From positions 1,156,001 to 1,220,000 of the forward strand of contig NZ_CP012946.1 of the NCBI RefSeq assembly GCF_001402875.1: a DNA stretch of 64,000 nucleotides, written 5' to 3'. Shown one piece after another: positions 1 through 7,981 of this stretch; positions within the stretch are counted from its first letter, which is position 1; each line of letters opens with the position of its first letter. The position numbers were made by a program, and so were the translations under genes. Source of the stretch: Blastochloris viridis (GTDB lineage Bacteria; Pseudomonadota; Alphaproteobacteria; Rhizobiales; Xanthobacteraceae). The notes beneath the pieces were generated by a model that was not told the DNA's origin, ran no database searches, and was given only the letters and a program-made list of their open reading frames with translations.

Positions 1-357
1 GCTCTGGCGCTGGTCCCACTCGATCTCGACCGGCGGCATCGCCAGGAACAGCGGGCCGGGGAAGACGCCCTTGCTGCCGATGGCGGCGTCGGCGATCGCC
101 TCCTCCACCGCGACGTGGGCGAGGCGCTCGGTCAGCTCGGCGGCGCAGAACGGGTCGGCCGGGATGAAATCGATGGTGCCGGCCACCGTGCTCTTCAGCC
201 CGTCGAGCGGAAAGCGCTTGATGGTGCTCAGGCCCGACTTGCCGGCCATGATCGCGGCCCAGTTGTCGGCCTTGCCCACTCCGAGCGAGGTCACCACGCC
301 CATGCCGGTGATGGCGACCACCGGCCGGCCCTGCCTGTCGCGACGTTCGCCAGCCAT
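1..357 (-). CDS. fabF1XL: beta-ketoacyl-ACP synthase of the AcpXL cluster (partial, 3' end outside window)
   Basis: Only the first 119 codons are present; the gene leaves the window at base 1. Residues 13-26 (VVAITGMGVVTSLG) are the usual opening of KAS II condensing enzymes, and the following residues continue the FabF fold. The ATG at 357 is preceded by AAAGGA about seven bases upstream on the minus strand. In rhizobia the order acpXL, fabZ-like, fabF-like, fabF-like is the cluster that builds the C26-C28 hydroxylated acyl chain of lipid A, and this gene sits in the second fabF position. By inference it supplies the catalytic condensing activity that its upstream neighbour lacks; the active-site cysteine lies beyond the visible part. 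Function is firm at family level, the XL assignment rests on gene order. Confidence 0.85.
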   Translation of the reverse strand, partial: MAGERRDRQGRPVVAITGMGVVTSLGVGKADNWAAIMAGKSGLSTIKRFPLDGLKSTVAGTIDFIPADPFCAAELTERLAHVAVEEAIADAAIGSKGVFPGPLFLAMPPVEIEWDQRQS

Positions 358-416
358 GCCTTGTCCTTTGCCTTTATGTACGGTTTCCGCACAATCACGG
401 CGTGATTGCGGAAACG

Positions 417-495
417 GCCTCGCCGAAACGCCCCGTCTGGGGCAAGCGTCGGCGACCGGACGACGAAATGCCGGCCGGATCGGCCGGATTTCGGA
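417..495. repeat. dispersed palindromic repeat, family A copy 1
   Basis: The 257-base gap between the two fabF-like genes holds a two-part palindrome. Its 3' part, about 461-494, reads GAAATGCCGGCC, GGATC, GGCCGGATTTC and can fold on itself. The same core recurs at 18571-18606, 38658-38694 and 51168-51200. The 5' part (CCTCGCCGAAA with CCCC/GGGG arms) is shared with the copy at 18525. It is non-coding and separates two genes that are normally tightly spaced. Confidence 0.65.
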
Positions 496-614
496 TTAAC
501 TCACTGGAGCCGCTCCCGGCGTTCGCGCGGGCCGGCGGCTCCAGATGTCGGTGTCGGCGCATTTCCGCAAGGCCGGCTGCCGGCCCGAGCGGAAACCGCG
601 CGGTGCGGCGAAGC

Positions 615-1799
615 TCAGCCCACCGCCTCGACCAGCGCTGCCGCCTCGCCCCGCCAATGGCCGACCGAGGTCACCGCCACCCGCTTGAGCGGGCCGGCGA
701 ACGGCGCCTCGACAGTGCCCGGCTCAAGCGGCGGGAACAGCGTGCCGTTGGACAGCGCCATCGCCGCCAGCGCGATATTGGCCGGGAACTGCGCCTCGAT
801 GCCGGCGCCGAGCAGGCTCGCGGTAGCGCGCACCGCAAGGCCGCGCTTCGCGAGCGCGGCGCGCTCCTCGCTGGTGGCGCTGTCCGCGCCGACCGCGCCG
901 GAAATCACCGCGGAAGTGGCCGGATCGAGCGGACCCAGCGTGTCGAGATGAGCGCTAACCGCGGCCTCGACCTCGCCCGGCTTGCGCCGGCTGCGGCCGG
1001 ACTCTACCGAGGTCAGCTTGGCGAACGGCTTGGCGCCGCGGGCCTCGGCGTGGCTCTTCTCCTCGATCACCAGGAACGCGGCGAGCGAGCCCAGCACCAG
1101 GCCGCCGCCCTGCGCCGTGCGCGCCCACACCGGGGCGTAGCCGCCGTGCAGCAGCGCGCCGCCGAGCTCGAACAGCAGCAGCATGTCCTCGCGCTCGGCG
1201 TTGAAGGCGCCGCCGACCAGGAAGATGTCGCCGGTGCCGCCCTGAAGGCGCGACAGCGCGATGCGGACGGCGTCGACGCCGGAGGATTCCTCGCCCATGA
1301 AGGTGCGGGAGGAGCCGACCACGCCGTGGACGATCGAGATGTTGCCGGCGAGCAGATTGGACAGCTGCGCCAGGAACAGCGTCGGGCGAAGGTCGCCGCT
1401 CAGCCGCTCGTTGAGGAACTTGCCGCGATTGTCCGCGGTGCGCAGACCGTCGAGAATCTTGATGTCGACGGCGTTGTCGCGCTCGCCGCCGCCGGCGGCG
1501 ACGATCATGTGGGTGCGCGACAGCACCTCGCCATTGCCCTTGACCCCGGCACTCTCCAGCGCCAGCCCGGCGGCGTAGGTGCCGTAGCGTTGCCACGGCT
1601 CCATCTGGCGCTGGTCGCCCCGCTTGGGGATCTGCTTGTCAAGATCGAGCGGCGCCATCGGGTGCACCGGGTAGGGTGCAAACCGGGTGGTGTCGAGCTT
1701 GGGCTCGCCGCCCGCAAGCGCGGCGCGGTGTGCATCCAGCCCCTCGCCGAGGGAGGAAACCAACCCGATTCCGGTGATCCAGGCTTCGCGGTCAGGCAT
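615..1799 (-). CDS. fabF2XL: beta-ketoacyl-ACP synthase-like protein without catalytic cysteine
   Basis: A 394-residue protein with the KAS I/II fold, close in length to FabF (about 410). The start at 1799 is chosen because ATGCCTGA overlaps the end of the fabZ-like gene by 8 bases; an upstream in-frame start at 1862 would intrude further. Where FabF has its nucleophilic cysteine, this protein reads SSRTFMGEESSG (residues 163-174), and there is no cysteine anywhere in the translated sequence. The usual HGT triad is also absent (SAVISGAVGADS instead). This pattern resembles chain-length factors, the inactive KAS partners of polyketide synthases. By inference it forms a heterodimer with the downstream fabF1XL product and shapes chain length. 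Co-transcribed with acpXL and fabZ-like. Confidence 0.85.
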   Translation of the reverse strand: MPDREAWITGIGLVSSLGEGLDAHRAALAGGEPKLDTTRFAPYPVHPMAPLDLDKQIPKRGDQRQMEPWQRYGTYAAGLALESAGVKGNGEVLSRTHMIVAAGGGERDNAVDIKILDGLRTADNRGKFLNERLSGDLRPTLFLAQLSNLLAGNISIVHGVVGSSRTFMGEESSGVDAVRIALSRLQGGTGDIFLVGGAFNAEREDMLLLFELGGALLHGGYAPVWARTAQGGGLVLGSLAAFLVIEEKSHAEARGAKPFAKLTSVESGRSRRKPGEVEAAVSAHLDTLGPLDPATSAVISGAVGADSATSEERAALAKRGLAVRATASLLGAGIEAQFPANIALAAMALSNGTLFPPLEPGTVEAPFAGPLKRVAVTSVGHWRGEAAALVEAVG

Positions 1800-2316
1800 T
1801 ATTGGCCTCGGTGGACTCGGCAGGCTCAAGGACTGCAAATGGGAACGACAGTCCCTTGGCACGATCCAGCACCATCGTCTTGAAGGTGTCGTCCGGGAAC
1901 GGCATCAACCGCATGCTGAGCTCGGAATCGCACACCGTCTTGCCGCCGCAGGTGATCTGGCAGCGCAGCCGGGTGAAGCCCGAGCCCTCGTGGAGCAGCT
2001 GGCCGTGCCCTTCAAGTTCGGCACCCGGCGTCACAAAGGTGCGCAGCTTCACGTCCTTGAAGCCGGCCAGGAACGCCATGCGGGTGAAATTGAGCTTGGC
2101 CATGGACAGCCAGCCACAGGTCTGGGCCATGGTTTCGCACAGCAGCACCCCGGGCATCAGCGGATAGCCCGGAAAATGCCCTTCGAACACCGTGCTTTCC
2201 ATCGGCACGACCGCCTCGGTCCGGATGGTTCCGGCCGAGAGGTCGATGTCGATGATTCGGTCGAGAAGCTGAAAATACTCAAGACGCACGTCGGGGGCCC
2301 CAGTCGTCGGCGCCAA
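1792..2316 (-). CDS. fabZXL: FabZ-like 3-hydroxyacyl-ACP dehydratase of the AcpXL cluster
   Basis: A 174-residue single hot-dog protein. The catalytic histidine is H47 in FEGHFPG and the acidic partner is E61 in the helix MPGVLLCETMAQ, as in FabZ. It is a little longer than FabZ (about 150) through a C-terminal extension. The start at 2316 lies 12 bases after the acpXL stop, and the end overlaps the next gene by 8 bases, so the three genes form one transcript. The expected role is dehydration of the 3-hydroxyacyl-AcpXL intermediate during elongation of the lipid A very-long-chain acyl group in the cytoplasm. Confidence 0.88.
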   Translation of the reverse strand: MAPTTGAPDVRLEYFQLLDRIIDIDLSAGTIRTEAVVPMESTVFEGHFPGYPLMPGVLLCETMAQTCGWLSMAKLNFTRMAFLAGFKDVKLRTFVTPGAELEGHGQLLHEGSGFTRLRCQITCGGKTVCDSELSMRLMPFPDDTFKTMVLDRAKGLSFPFAVLEPAESTEANNA

Positions 2317-2328
2317 ACACTCGCCCGA

Positions 2329-2610
2329 TCATGCCCCCTTGGCCTTGATCAGATCGTCGATGCGGGCGCAAAGGTTTTCGAGAACGAAATACTGTTCGGT
2401 GGATGCCTTGCCTTCGTTGACTTCCTGCGTCCACTGCTCAAGCGGAAGCTTAATGCCGAACGCCTTGTCGATGGCGAAGGCGATATCCAGGAAGTCCAGG
2501 CTGTCGATCCCGAGATCGTCGATAGCGTGGCTCTCGGGCGTGATTTTTTCGCGCGGGATGTCGCACGTCTCGGAAATGATATTGGCAACAGTATCGAATG
2601 TAGAAGACAT
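2329..2610 (-). CDS. acpXL: acyl carrier protein AcpXL
   Basis: A 93-residue acidic acyl carrier protein, the usual length for AcpXL and longer than AcpP (about 78). Ser37 in [13 protein letters not shown] is the 4'-phosphopantetheine site. The C-terminal part ([19 protein letters not shown]) is typical of AcpXL rather than of AcpP. ATG at 2610 is chosen because it gives the standard N-terminus [11 protein letters not shown] and has AAGG eight bases upstream; a frame extension to 2655 has no homology. It is the first gene of the lipid A very-long-chain cluster. Its promoter must lie in the roughly 145 bases between 2610 and the insertion sequence, so the IS may have displaced upstream control sites. 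Confidence 0.92.
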   Translation of the reverse strand: MSSTFDTVANIISETCDIPREKITPESHAIDDLGIDSLDFLDIAFAIDKAFGIKLPLEQWTQEVNEGKASTEQYFVLENLCARIDDLIKAKGA

Positions 2611-2756
2611 CGCGCGACCTTGTGTTTTTGGGGGCGATGGCACCGACCAAGCCACGGGCCGCGTCGGACCGCGCCACGGCCCAGGTGGAAATCCCCGAAT
2701 AGAGCGACCCTCTTAGCGGGTTGGCCGCGCGAGTTCAATGCCGGCCGCGCCCGTGC

Positions 2757-2780
2757 CAGGGCGCCGAACTCGGGTTAACG
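2757..2780. repeat. left terminal inverted repeat of the IS
   Basis: Pairs with 4019-4042; mismatches are at positions 7, 13 and 14 of the 24. The target duplication copy lies immediately outside at 2747-2756. Confidence 0.9.
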
Positions 2781-2839
2781 GCGGTTTCGGGGTTGCGGAA
2801 GGTCTGATTCGATGAGGGGCCTCGATTCGGAGCCCCGCC

Positions 2840-4024
2840 ATGAGCCTTGATGGCCTGAGCCTTGATGCCCTGCTTGTCCCTGAGAAGTCGCGCCTGAAGG
2901 TGCTGCTCGACCACCTGTCGGTGATCGAGGACCCACGCGAGGCGTGGCGGGTGGCTCACCCGCTGCCGGAGGTGCTGCTACTGGTGGTGTGCGGCACCTT
3001 GGCGGACTGCGACGACTACGAGGGAATCGCCGAGTGGGGCGAGACGCATCTGTCGTTTCTGCGCCGCTTCCTGCCCTACCACCACGGGGTTCCGGGGGCG
3101 CGTTGGCTGACCCTGCTGATGAACCGCATCGACCCGGACCTGTTCGCGGCAGCGTTCACGGCGTGGGTTCGGGAGAGCTGGCCGGATCGCCCGGACCTGG
3201 TGGCGATCGACGGCAAGACCTCGCGGCGCAGCCACGACCGCGGGGCCGGCAAGGCGCCGCTCCATCTCGTCTCGGCGTTCGCCACCACCCGCCGCCTGGT
3301 GCTCGGCCAGGAGGCGGTCGCCGACAAGAGCAGCGAGACCACGGCGATCCCCCTCCTGATCGAGCGGCTCGCCGCCGCCGGCGGCCTCGACGGCACCCTG
3401 ATCTCGATCGACGCCATCGCCACCAATCCGACCATCGCCACCGCCATCCGAGGCGCCAAGGCCGACTATCTGCTCGCCGTGAAGGCCAACCAGCCGACCC
3501 TGCGGGCCGAGATCGAGAGCTTCTTCGCCGAGACGCCCGCGGCCGAGACCGAGAGCGTCACCGACCTCGACAAGGGCCATGGCCGCATCGAGAGCCGCAC
3601 CGTCACGGTTGCCCGCGAGGTCGATTGGCTGAAGGGGGACCGGCGTTTTCCCGGCGAATTGCGGCTGCCCGACGTCGCCACCATCGTGCGCGTCGCATCG
3701 CGCGCCGAGCTCGCCGACCGCTGCCGTTTCGAGACCCGATACTACGTCTCCTCGGCCGCGCTCTCGGCAACCGCTGCCGCCGAGGCCGTGCGAAGCCACT
3801 GGGCGATCGAGAACAGCCTGCACTGGGTCCTCGACGTCACCTTCGGCGACGACCAGTCCCGCCTGCGCAAGGGACACGGCGCCAGGAACATGGCTGTCGT
3901 CCGCCACTTCGCCTTCAATCTCCTACGCGCCGTCACCGACAAGAAAAGCCTCAGGCTCAGGCGAAAGCGCGCCGGTTGGGACCCCGAATACTGTGCTCAA
4001 GTCCTCGGACACAGGACGCGTTAA
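2840..4024 (+). CDS. ISAs1-family DDE transposase
   Basis: A 394-residue transposase, full length for the family, with the N-terminal ISAs1-associated domain (about residues 15-100) followed by a DDE catalytic domain. The acidic triad is visible as D124 (VAIDGKTSRRS), D191 (ISIDAIATNP) and E324 (HWAIENSLHWVLD). The frame is open from ATG 2840 to TAA 4022-4024, and the stop falls inside the right inverted repeat. There is no frameshift or internal stop, so the element may still be mobile. Another ATG nearby at 2855 cannot be excluded as the start. Confidence 0.93.
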   Translation: MSLDGLSLDALLVPEKSRLKVLLDHLSVIEDPREAWRVAHPLPEVLLLVVCGTLADCDDYEGIAEWGETHLSFLRRFLPYHHGVPGARWLTLLMNRIDPDLFAAAFTAWVRESWPDRPDLVAIDGKTSRRSHDRGAGKAPLHLVSAFATTRRLVLGQEAVADKSSETTAIPLLIERLAAAGGLDGTLISIDAIATNPTIATAIRGAKADYLLAVKANQPTLRAEIESFFAETPAAETESVTDLDKGHGRIESRTVTVAREVDWLKGDRRFPGELRLPDVATIVRVASRAELADRCRFETRYYVSSAALSATAAAEAVRSHWAIENSLHWVLDVTFGDDQSRLRKGHGARNMAVVRHFAFNLLRAVTDKKSLRLRRKRAGWDPEYCAQVLGHRTR

Positions 4025-4042
4025 CCCGGATTCGGTGCCCTG
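4019..4042. repeat. right terminal inverted repeat of the IS
   Basis: Reverse complement of 2757-2780 with three mismatches; it contains the transposase stop codon. The second target duplication copy follows at 4043-4052. Confidence 0.9.
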
Positions 4043-4221
4043 GCGCCCGTGCAAAGCGAACCTTGCATTCAAATACGCCCCATTGGTTTTACGCGAAATT
4101 TCAGGAATGATCACGCCAGAATCAGGAGGAATAAGGTGTTGATCAGCGCGGCCGGCCATGTCGGCCGGGTCAGGCGGGCTGTTTTCACCGGGGGAGCCAT
4201 CGGTCAGGGGAGGAGCGTCCG

Positions 4222-6240
4222 GTGAGTCTGTTCGCCGTCCATGTCAGCCTGCTGTTCGGGCTCCTGTTAATTGCGGCGACGACCGGCGCGCTCGGCGTCC
4301 GCCGCCGCCGCACCTCCGATGCGGTGTACGCGCTCTCCGCCGTCGCCGCGGCGCTCGGCGCCTCGTTCGCCGTCATCCACGCCCTCGCCGGCGGCCTGCC
4401 GGCCGAGCTCACCCTGCCGGGCGGGCTGCCCGGCGTCGGCATCCGGCTCCGGCTCGATTCGCTCAGCGTGGTGTTCCTGGTGGTGGTGAACGGCACCGCG
4501 GCGCTGGTCAGCCTCTACGCCGTCGGCTACGGCCGCCACGAGTATCCCGGCCGGGTGCTGGCGCTCTATCCGCTGTTCCTGATCGGCATGAACGTCGTCA
4601 TCGTCGCCGACGACGCCTTCACCTTCCTGATGGGCTGGGAATTCATGTCGCTGGCGTCCTGGGGCATGGTGGCGGTCCGCCACGAGGACCCCGAGGCGCG
4701 GCGGGCCGCCTTTCTCTACCTGGTGATGGCCTGCGGCGGAGCGTTCGCGCTGTTGTTCGCGTTCGGCGTGCTGGCCGGCCACGCCGGCGATTTCGGCTTC
4801 GCCGCCATCCGTGCCCGCTCGCTGACCGGCTGGATGCCGGAACTGGCCTTGGTGCTGATCCTGATCGGCACCGGCTCCAAGGCCGGCCTGGTGCCGCTGC
4901 ACGTCTGGCTGCCGCTCGCCCATCCGGCGGCGCCGAGCCACGTCTCGGCGCTGATGTCGGGGGCAATGACCAAGGTCGCCATCTACGGCACCATCCGGCT
5001 GGTGTTCGATCTGATGCCGGACCCGCAATGGTATTGGGCGCTGCCGTTCCTGTTCGCCGGCATCTCGACCGCGCTGATTGGCCTGCTCCAGGCGCTGGTC
5101 GAGCGGGATTTGAAGCGGCTGCTGGCGTTCTCGACCATCGAGAATATCGGCATCATCTATGTCGCGCTGGGGCTGGCGGTGGCGTTCACCGCCGCCCACC
5201 TCGCCGCGCCGGCGGCGGTGGCGCTCACTGCGGCGCTGTTCCACATCGCCAACCACGCGGTGATGAAGAGCCTGATGTTCTGCGGCGCCGGCGCGGTGCT
5301 GCACGCCGCCCATTCCAGGGACCTGGAGAAGCTGGGCGGCCTGTTCAACCGCATGCCGGTGACCGGCGCACTGATGCTGATCGGCGCCGCCGCCATCTCG
5401 GCGCTGCCGCCGCTCAACGGCTTCGCCTCGGAATGGCTGGTGTTCCAGGCCATCCTGGCTAGCCCGGCGCTGCCGGTGGAGGGGCTGCGCTTCCTGGTGC
5501 CGGCGGTCGGCGCGGTGCTGGCGCTGGTGGCGGCGCTGGCGGCGGCCTGCTTCGTGCGCGCCTACGGCATCGCCTTCCTCGGCCGGCCGCGCTCGCCGGA
5601 GGCGGCGGCCGCCCACGAGGTCGACCGCATCTCGCTGGCGGCGATGGCGGCGATGGCCGCCCTGTGCATCGCCGGCGGCGTGCTGGCGCCGCTGGTGGTG
5701 GAGGCGCTGCGGCCGGTGACGGAGCTGCTGGTGCAGGGTGGGCTGCCGGCGCAGGCGGCGGCGGGGCCGGCGCCGCTGTCGCTGACGCCGTTCGAGGGCG
5801 GCCGCTCGACCTATAACGGCTTCGTGCTGGTCGTCTTCCTGGTGGTGTCGTCGTTCCTGGCCTCGTGGGGCATCCACCGCATCGCGACGCGCGCCACCCG
5901 GCGGGCGCCGGCGTGGGACTGCGGCTTTCCCGATGCCTCGCCGGCGACGCAATACTCCGCCTCCAGCTTCGGCCAGCCGATTCGCCGTGTGTTCGTGCCG
6001 ATCGCGCTGGACGTGCGCGTGACGGTGACGATGCCGCCGCCGGGCGACGTCGCGCCGGCCAGGTTCGAACTCACCATGGTCGATCCGGTGTGGACGCGGC
6101 TCTACGCCCCGGTGGCCCTCGCGGTGGAGTGGGCGTCGGGCCGGCTCAACGTGCTGCAATTCCTGACCATCCGCCGCTATCTCACCTTGATGTTCGCGGC
6201 GCTGATCACGCTCCTGGTGGTGGTGGTGCTGTGGCGATGA
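4222..6240 (+). CDS. hyfB: HyfB/NuoL-like antiporter subunit of a hydrogenase-4-related complex
   Basis: A 672-residue integral membrane protein of the proton-conducting antiporter family (NuoL/M/N, Mrp, HyfB). Many hydrophobic segments are visible; the central block has GTGSKAGLVPLHVWLP near residues 213-228 with the lysine and histidine of the ion path, and FHIANHAVMKSLMF near residue 350. The C-terminus has the HyfB-type tail with WDCGFPDASPATQYSASSF followed by a final membrane helix. GTG at 4222 is chosen because GGGGAGGAG lies 6-7 bases upstream. It is the first gene of a six-gene operon and ends in an ATGA overlap with the next. The IS right end is about 180 bases upstream, so the promoter must lie in 4053-4210 or inside the IS. 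Confidence 0.88.
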   Translation: MSLFAVHVSLLFGLLLIAATTGALGVRRRRTSDAVYALSAVAAALGASFAVIHALAGGLPAELTLPGGLPGVGIRLRLDSLSVVFLVVVNGTAALVSLYAVGYGRHEYPGRVLALYPLFLIGMNVVIVADDAFTFLMGWEFMSLASWGMVAVRHEDPEARRAAFLYLVMACGGAFALLFAFGVLAGHAGDFGFAAIRARSLTGWMPELALVLILIGTGSKAGLVPLHVWLPLAHPAAPSHVSALMSGAMTKVAIYGTIRLVFDLMPDPQWYWALPFLFAGISTALIGLLQALVERDLKRLLAFSTIENIGIIYVALGLAVAFTAAHLAAPAAVALTAALFHIANHAVMKSLMFCGAGAVLHAAHSRDLEKLGGLFNRMPVTGALMLIGAAAISALPPLNGFASEWLVFQAILASPALPVEGLRFLVPAVGAVLALVAALAAACFVRAYGIAFLGRPRSPEAAAAHEVDRISLAAMAAMAALCIAGGVLAPLVVEALRPVTELLVQGGLPAQAAAGPAPLSLTPFEGGRSTYNGFVLVVFLVVSSFLASWGIHRIATRATRRAPAWDCGFPDASPATQYSASSFGQPIRRVFVPIALDVRVTVTMPPPGDVAPARFELTMVDPVWTRLYAPVALAVEWASGRLNVLQFLTIRRYLTLMFAALITLLVVVVLWR

Positions 6241-7214
6241 CCGGGCTGTCCTTCGTCGATCTGGCGGCGCACGCGCTGTTCTGGCAGGGCTGCCAAATGC
6301 TGCTGATGCTGGCCATCGCGCCGGCGCTGATCGGGCTGATCCGCAAGGTCAAGGCGCGGCTGCTGTCGCGCCGCGGCCCCTCGATCCTGCAGCCCTATCG
6401 CGAGCTGTGGCGCCTGCTGCACAAGGAGGCGGTGGTGGCGGAGAGCGCCTCGCCGCTGTTCCGCGCCGCGCCCTACGGCCAGTTTGCCGCCACCTGGGTG
6501 GCGGCGGCGCTGGTGCCGAGCTTCGCCACCGGGCTGATGTTCTCGTGGTCGGCCGACCTCATCGCCATCGTGGCGCTGCTCGGCACCGCCCGCTTCATCC
6601 TGGCGCTGGCCGGCATGGACGTCGGCACCGCGTTCGGCGGCATCGGCTCCTCGCGCGAGATGCTGTTCGCCTCGCTGGCCGAGCCGGCGCTGCTGATGAT
6701 CACCTTCACCGTGGCGCTGCTGGCCGGCACCACGCTGCTCTCCGACATCGCCGACCATTTGCTGCTGCAGCCGGTGGGCCTGCGCATCTCGCTGGCGCTG
6801 TGCCTGGTGGCGTTGATGATCGTGGCGCTGGCCGAGACCGGCCGCATTCCGGTCGACAATCCCTCGACCCACCTTGAGCTGACCATGGTGCACGAGGCGA
6901 TGGTGCTGGAATATTCCGGCCGCCACCTCGCCATGATCGAGTGGGCGGCGGCGCTGAAGCTCACCGCCTATCTGTCGCTGATCGCCTGCCTGTTCGTGCC
7001 GTTCGGCATGGCGACCTCGACCGAGAACCCGGCGACGATCGCCATCGGGCTCGGCAGCTATTTCGCCAAGCTGATCGGGCTCGGCGTCGCGGTGGCGGTG
7101 GTCGAGGTGGCGGTGGCCAAGATGCGGGTGTTCCGCGTCGCCGATTTCGTCGGCGGCGCCTTTGTGCTGGCCTCGATGGCGACGCTGCTATTGTTCGTGT
7201 CGAAGGGGTTCTAG
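6237..7214 (+). CDS. hyfC: HyfC/NuoH-like membrane subunit
   Basis: A 325-residue membrane protein of the NuoH/HycD/HyfC family, which anchors the peripheral arm to the membrane arm. The signature ETGRIPVDNPSTHLELT (about residues 200-217) and the following VHEAMVLEYSGRHLAM match the HyfC form of the quinone-chamber loop. Its start at 6237 overlaps the hyfB stop as ATGA, which points to translational coupling. Length agrees with HyfC (about 315). Eight or so hydrophobic helices can be seen. It belongs in the cytoplasmic membrane next to the HyfG/HyfI pair. Confidence 0.88.
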   Translation: MTGLSFVDLAAHALFWQGCQMLLMLAIAPALIGLIRKVKARLLSRRGPSILQPYRELWRLLHKEAVVAESASPLFRAAPYGQFAATWVAAALVPSFATGLMFSWSADLIAIVALLGTARFILALAGMDVGTAFGGIGSSREMLFASLAEPALLMITFTVALLAGTTLLSDIADHLLLQPVGLRISLALCLVALMIVALAETGRIPVDNPSTHLELTMVHEAMVLEYSGRHLAMIEWAAALKLTAYLSLIACLFVPFGMATSTENPATIAIGLGSYFAKLIGLGVAVAVVEVAVAKMRVFRVADFVGGAFVLASMATLLLFVSKGF

Positions 7215-7309
7215 GGCATGGTGCGCAAACGTGGGAACCGGCTTTGCGGCAACGCCCTGTTCACGGCAGCGCGTCGCGGCCGCCGTGGCGCCGGCGCGAT
7301 GAGGCCGAG

Positions 7310-7981
7310 ATGAGCGATTTCGCCTTCGACCTCGCCCATTTGCTCGCCGGCCTGATGGTGGTGGCGAGCATGGTGCTGCTCTATCAGGACCGGTTGAACG
7401 CGGTGATCAACGTGTTCGCCGCCCAGGCCATGCTGCTCGGCGCCGCGGTGGGCTGGCAGGCCGAGATGCAGGGCGCCGGCCATCTGTGGATCACCGCCGT
7501 CATCGCCTTCGTCTTCAAGGGCGTCGTCATTCCCGCGGCCTTGCACGCCATGGTGCGCAAGCTCGGCATCCACCGCGAGGTGGAAGCGGTGGTCGGCGTC
7601 GGCCCGACCCTGATCGCCGGGCTCGCGCTCACCGCGCTCGCGGTGCTGGTGGTGATGCCGGCGACCGAGAACGCCAACCCGCTGTCGCGCGAGGACCTCG
7701 CCTTTGCGCTGGCGGTGGTGCTGCTTGGCCTTCTGATGATGATCACGCGGCGCAACGCCATCACCCAGATCATCGGCTTCATGTCGCTGGAGAACGGGCT
7801 GATCCTCGCCGCCGCCGGCGCCAAGGGCATGCCGCTGGTGGTGGAGGTGTCGGTGGCGTTCTCGATCCTGATCGCCTTCACCGTGTTCGGCGTGTTCGTG
7901 TTCCGCATTCGCGAGCGGTTCGACACCGTCGACATCGGCGCGCTCGAACGCTTCCGCGGCGAACAGCAGGACGACGCATGA
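7310..7981 (+). CDS. hyfE: HyfE/NuoK-like membrane subunit
   Basis: A 223-residue protein with about seven hydrophobic segments, matching HyfE (about 216). The C-terminal half resembles NuoK and MrpC, including GFMSLENGLILAAAG with the membrane glutamate near residue 160 that is conserved in the family. ATG at 7310 is chosen by homology; a frame extension upstream would overlap hyfC. There is a 95-base gap from hyfC, the only appreciable gap in the operon, and no terminator is seen in it. The end overlaps hyfF as ATGA. Confidence 0.85.
   Translation: MSDFAFDLAHLLAGLMVVASMVLLYQDRLNAVINVFAAQAMLLGAAVGWQAEMQGAGHLWITAVIAFVFKGVVIPAALHAMVRKLGIHREVEAVVGVGPTLIAGLALTALAVLVVMPATENANPLSREDLAFALAVVLLGLLMMITRRNAITQIIGFMSLENGLILAAAGAKGMPLVVEVSVAFSILIAFTVFGVFVFRIRERFDTVDIGALERFRGEQQDDA

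Larger units (their letters stand above)
2757..4042 (+). mobile_element. ISAs1-family insertion sequence, intact
   Basis: A 1286-bp element bounded by 24-bp imperfect inverted repeats (2757-2780 and 4019-4042, 21 of 24 matching, outer end CAGGGC). It is flanked by a perfect 10-bp direct repeat GCGCCCGTGC at 2747-2756 and 4043-4052, as expected for the 8-10 bp target duplications of this family. It carries one full-length transposase gene. The exact ends can shift by one base because the flank and the terminal base are identical. It lies between acpXL and the hydrogenase-like operon, which are transcribed away from each other. Confidence 0.93.
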
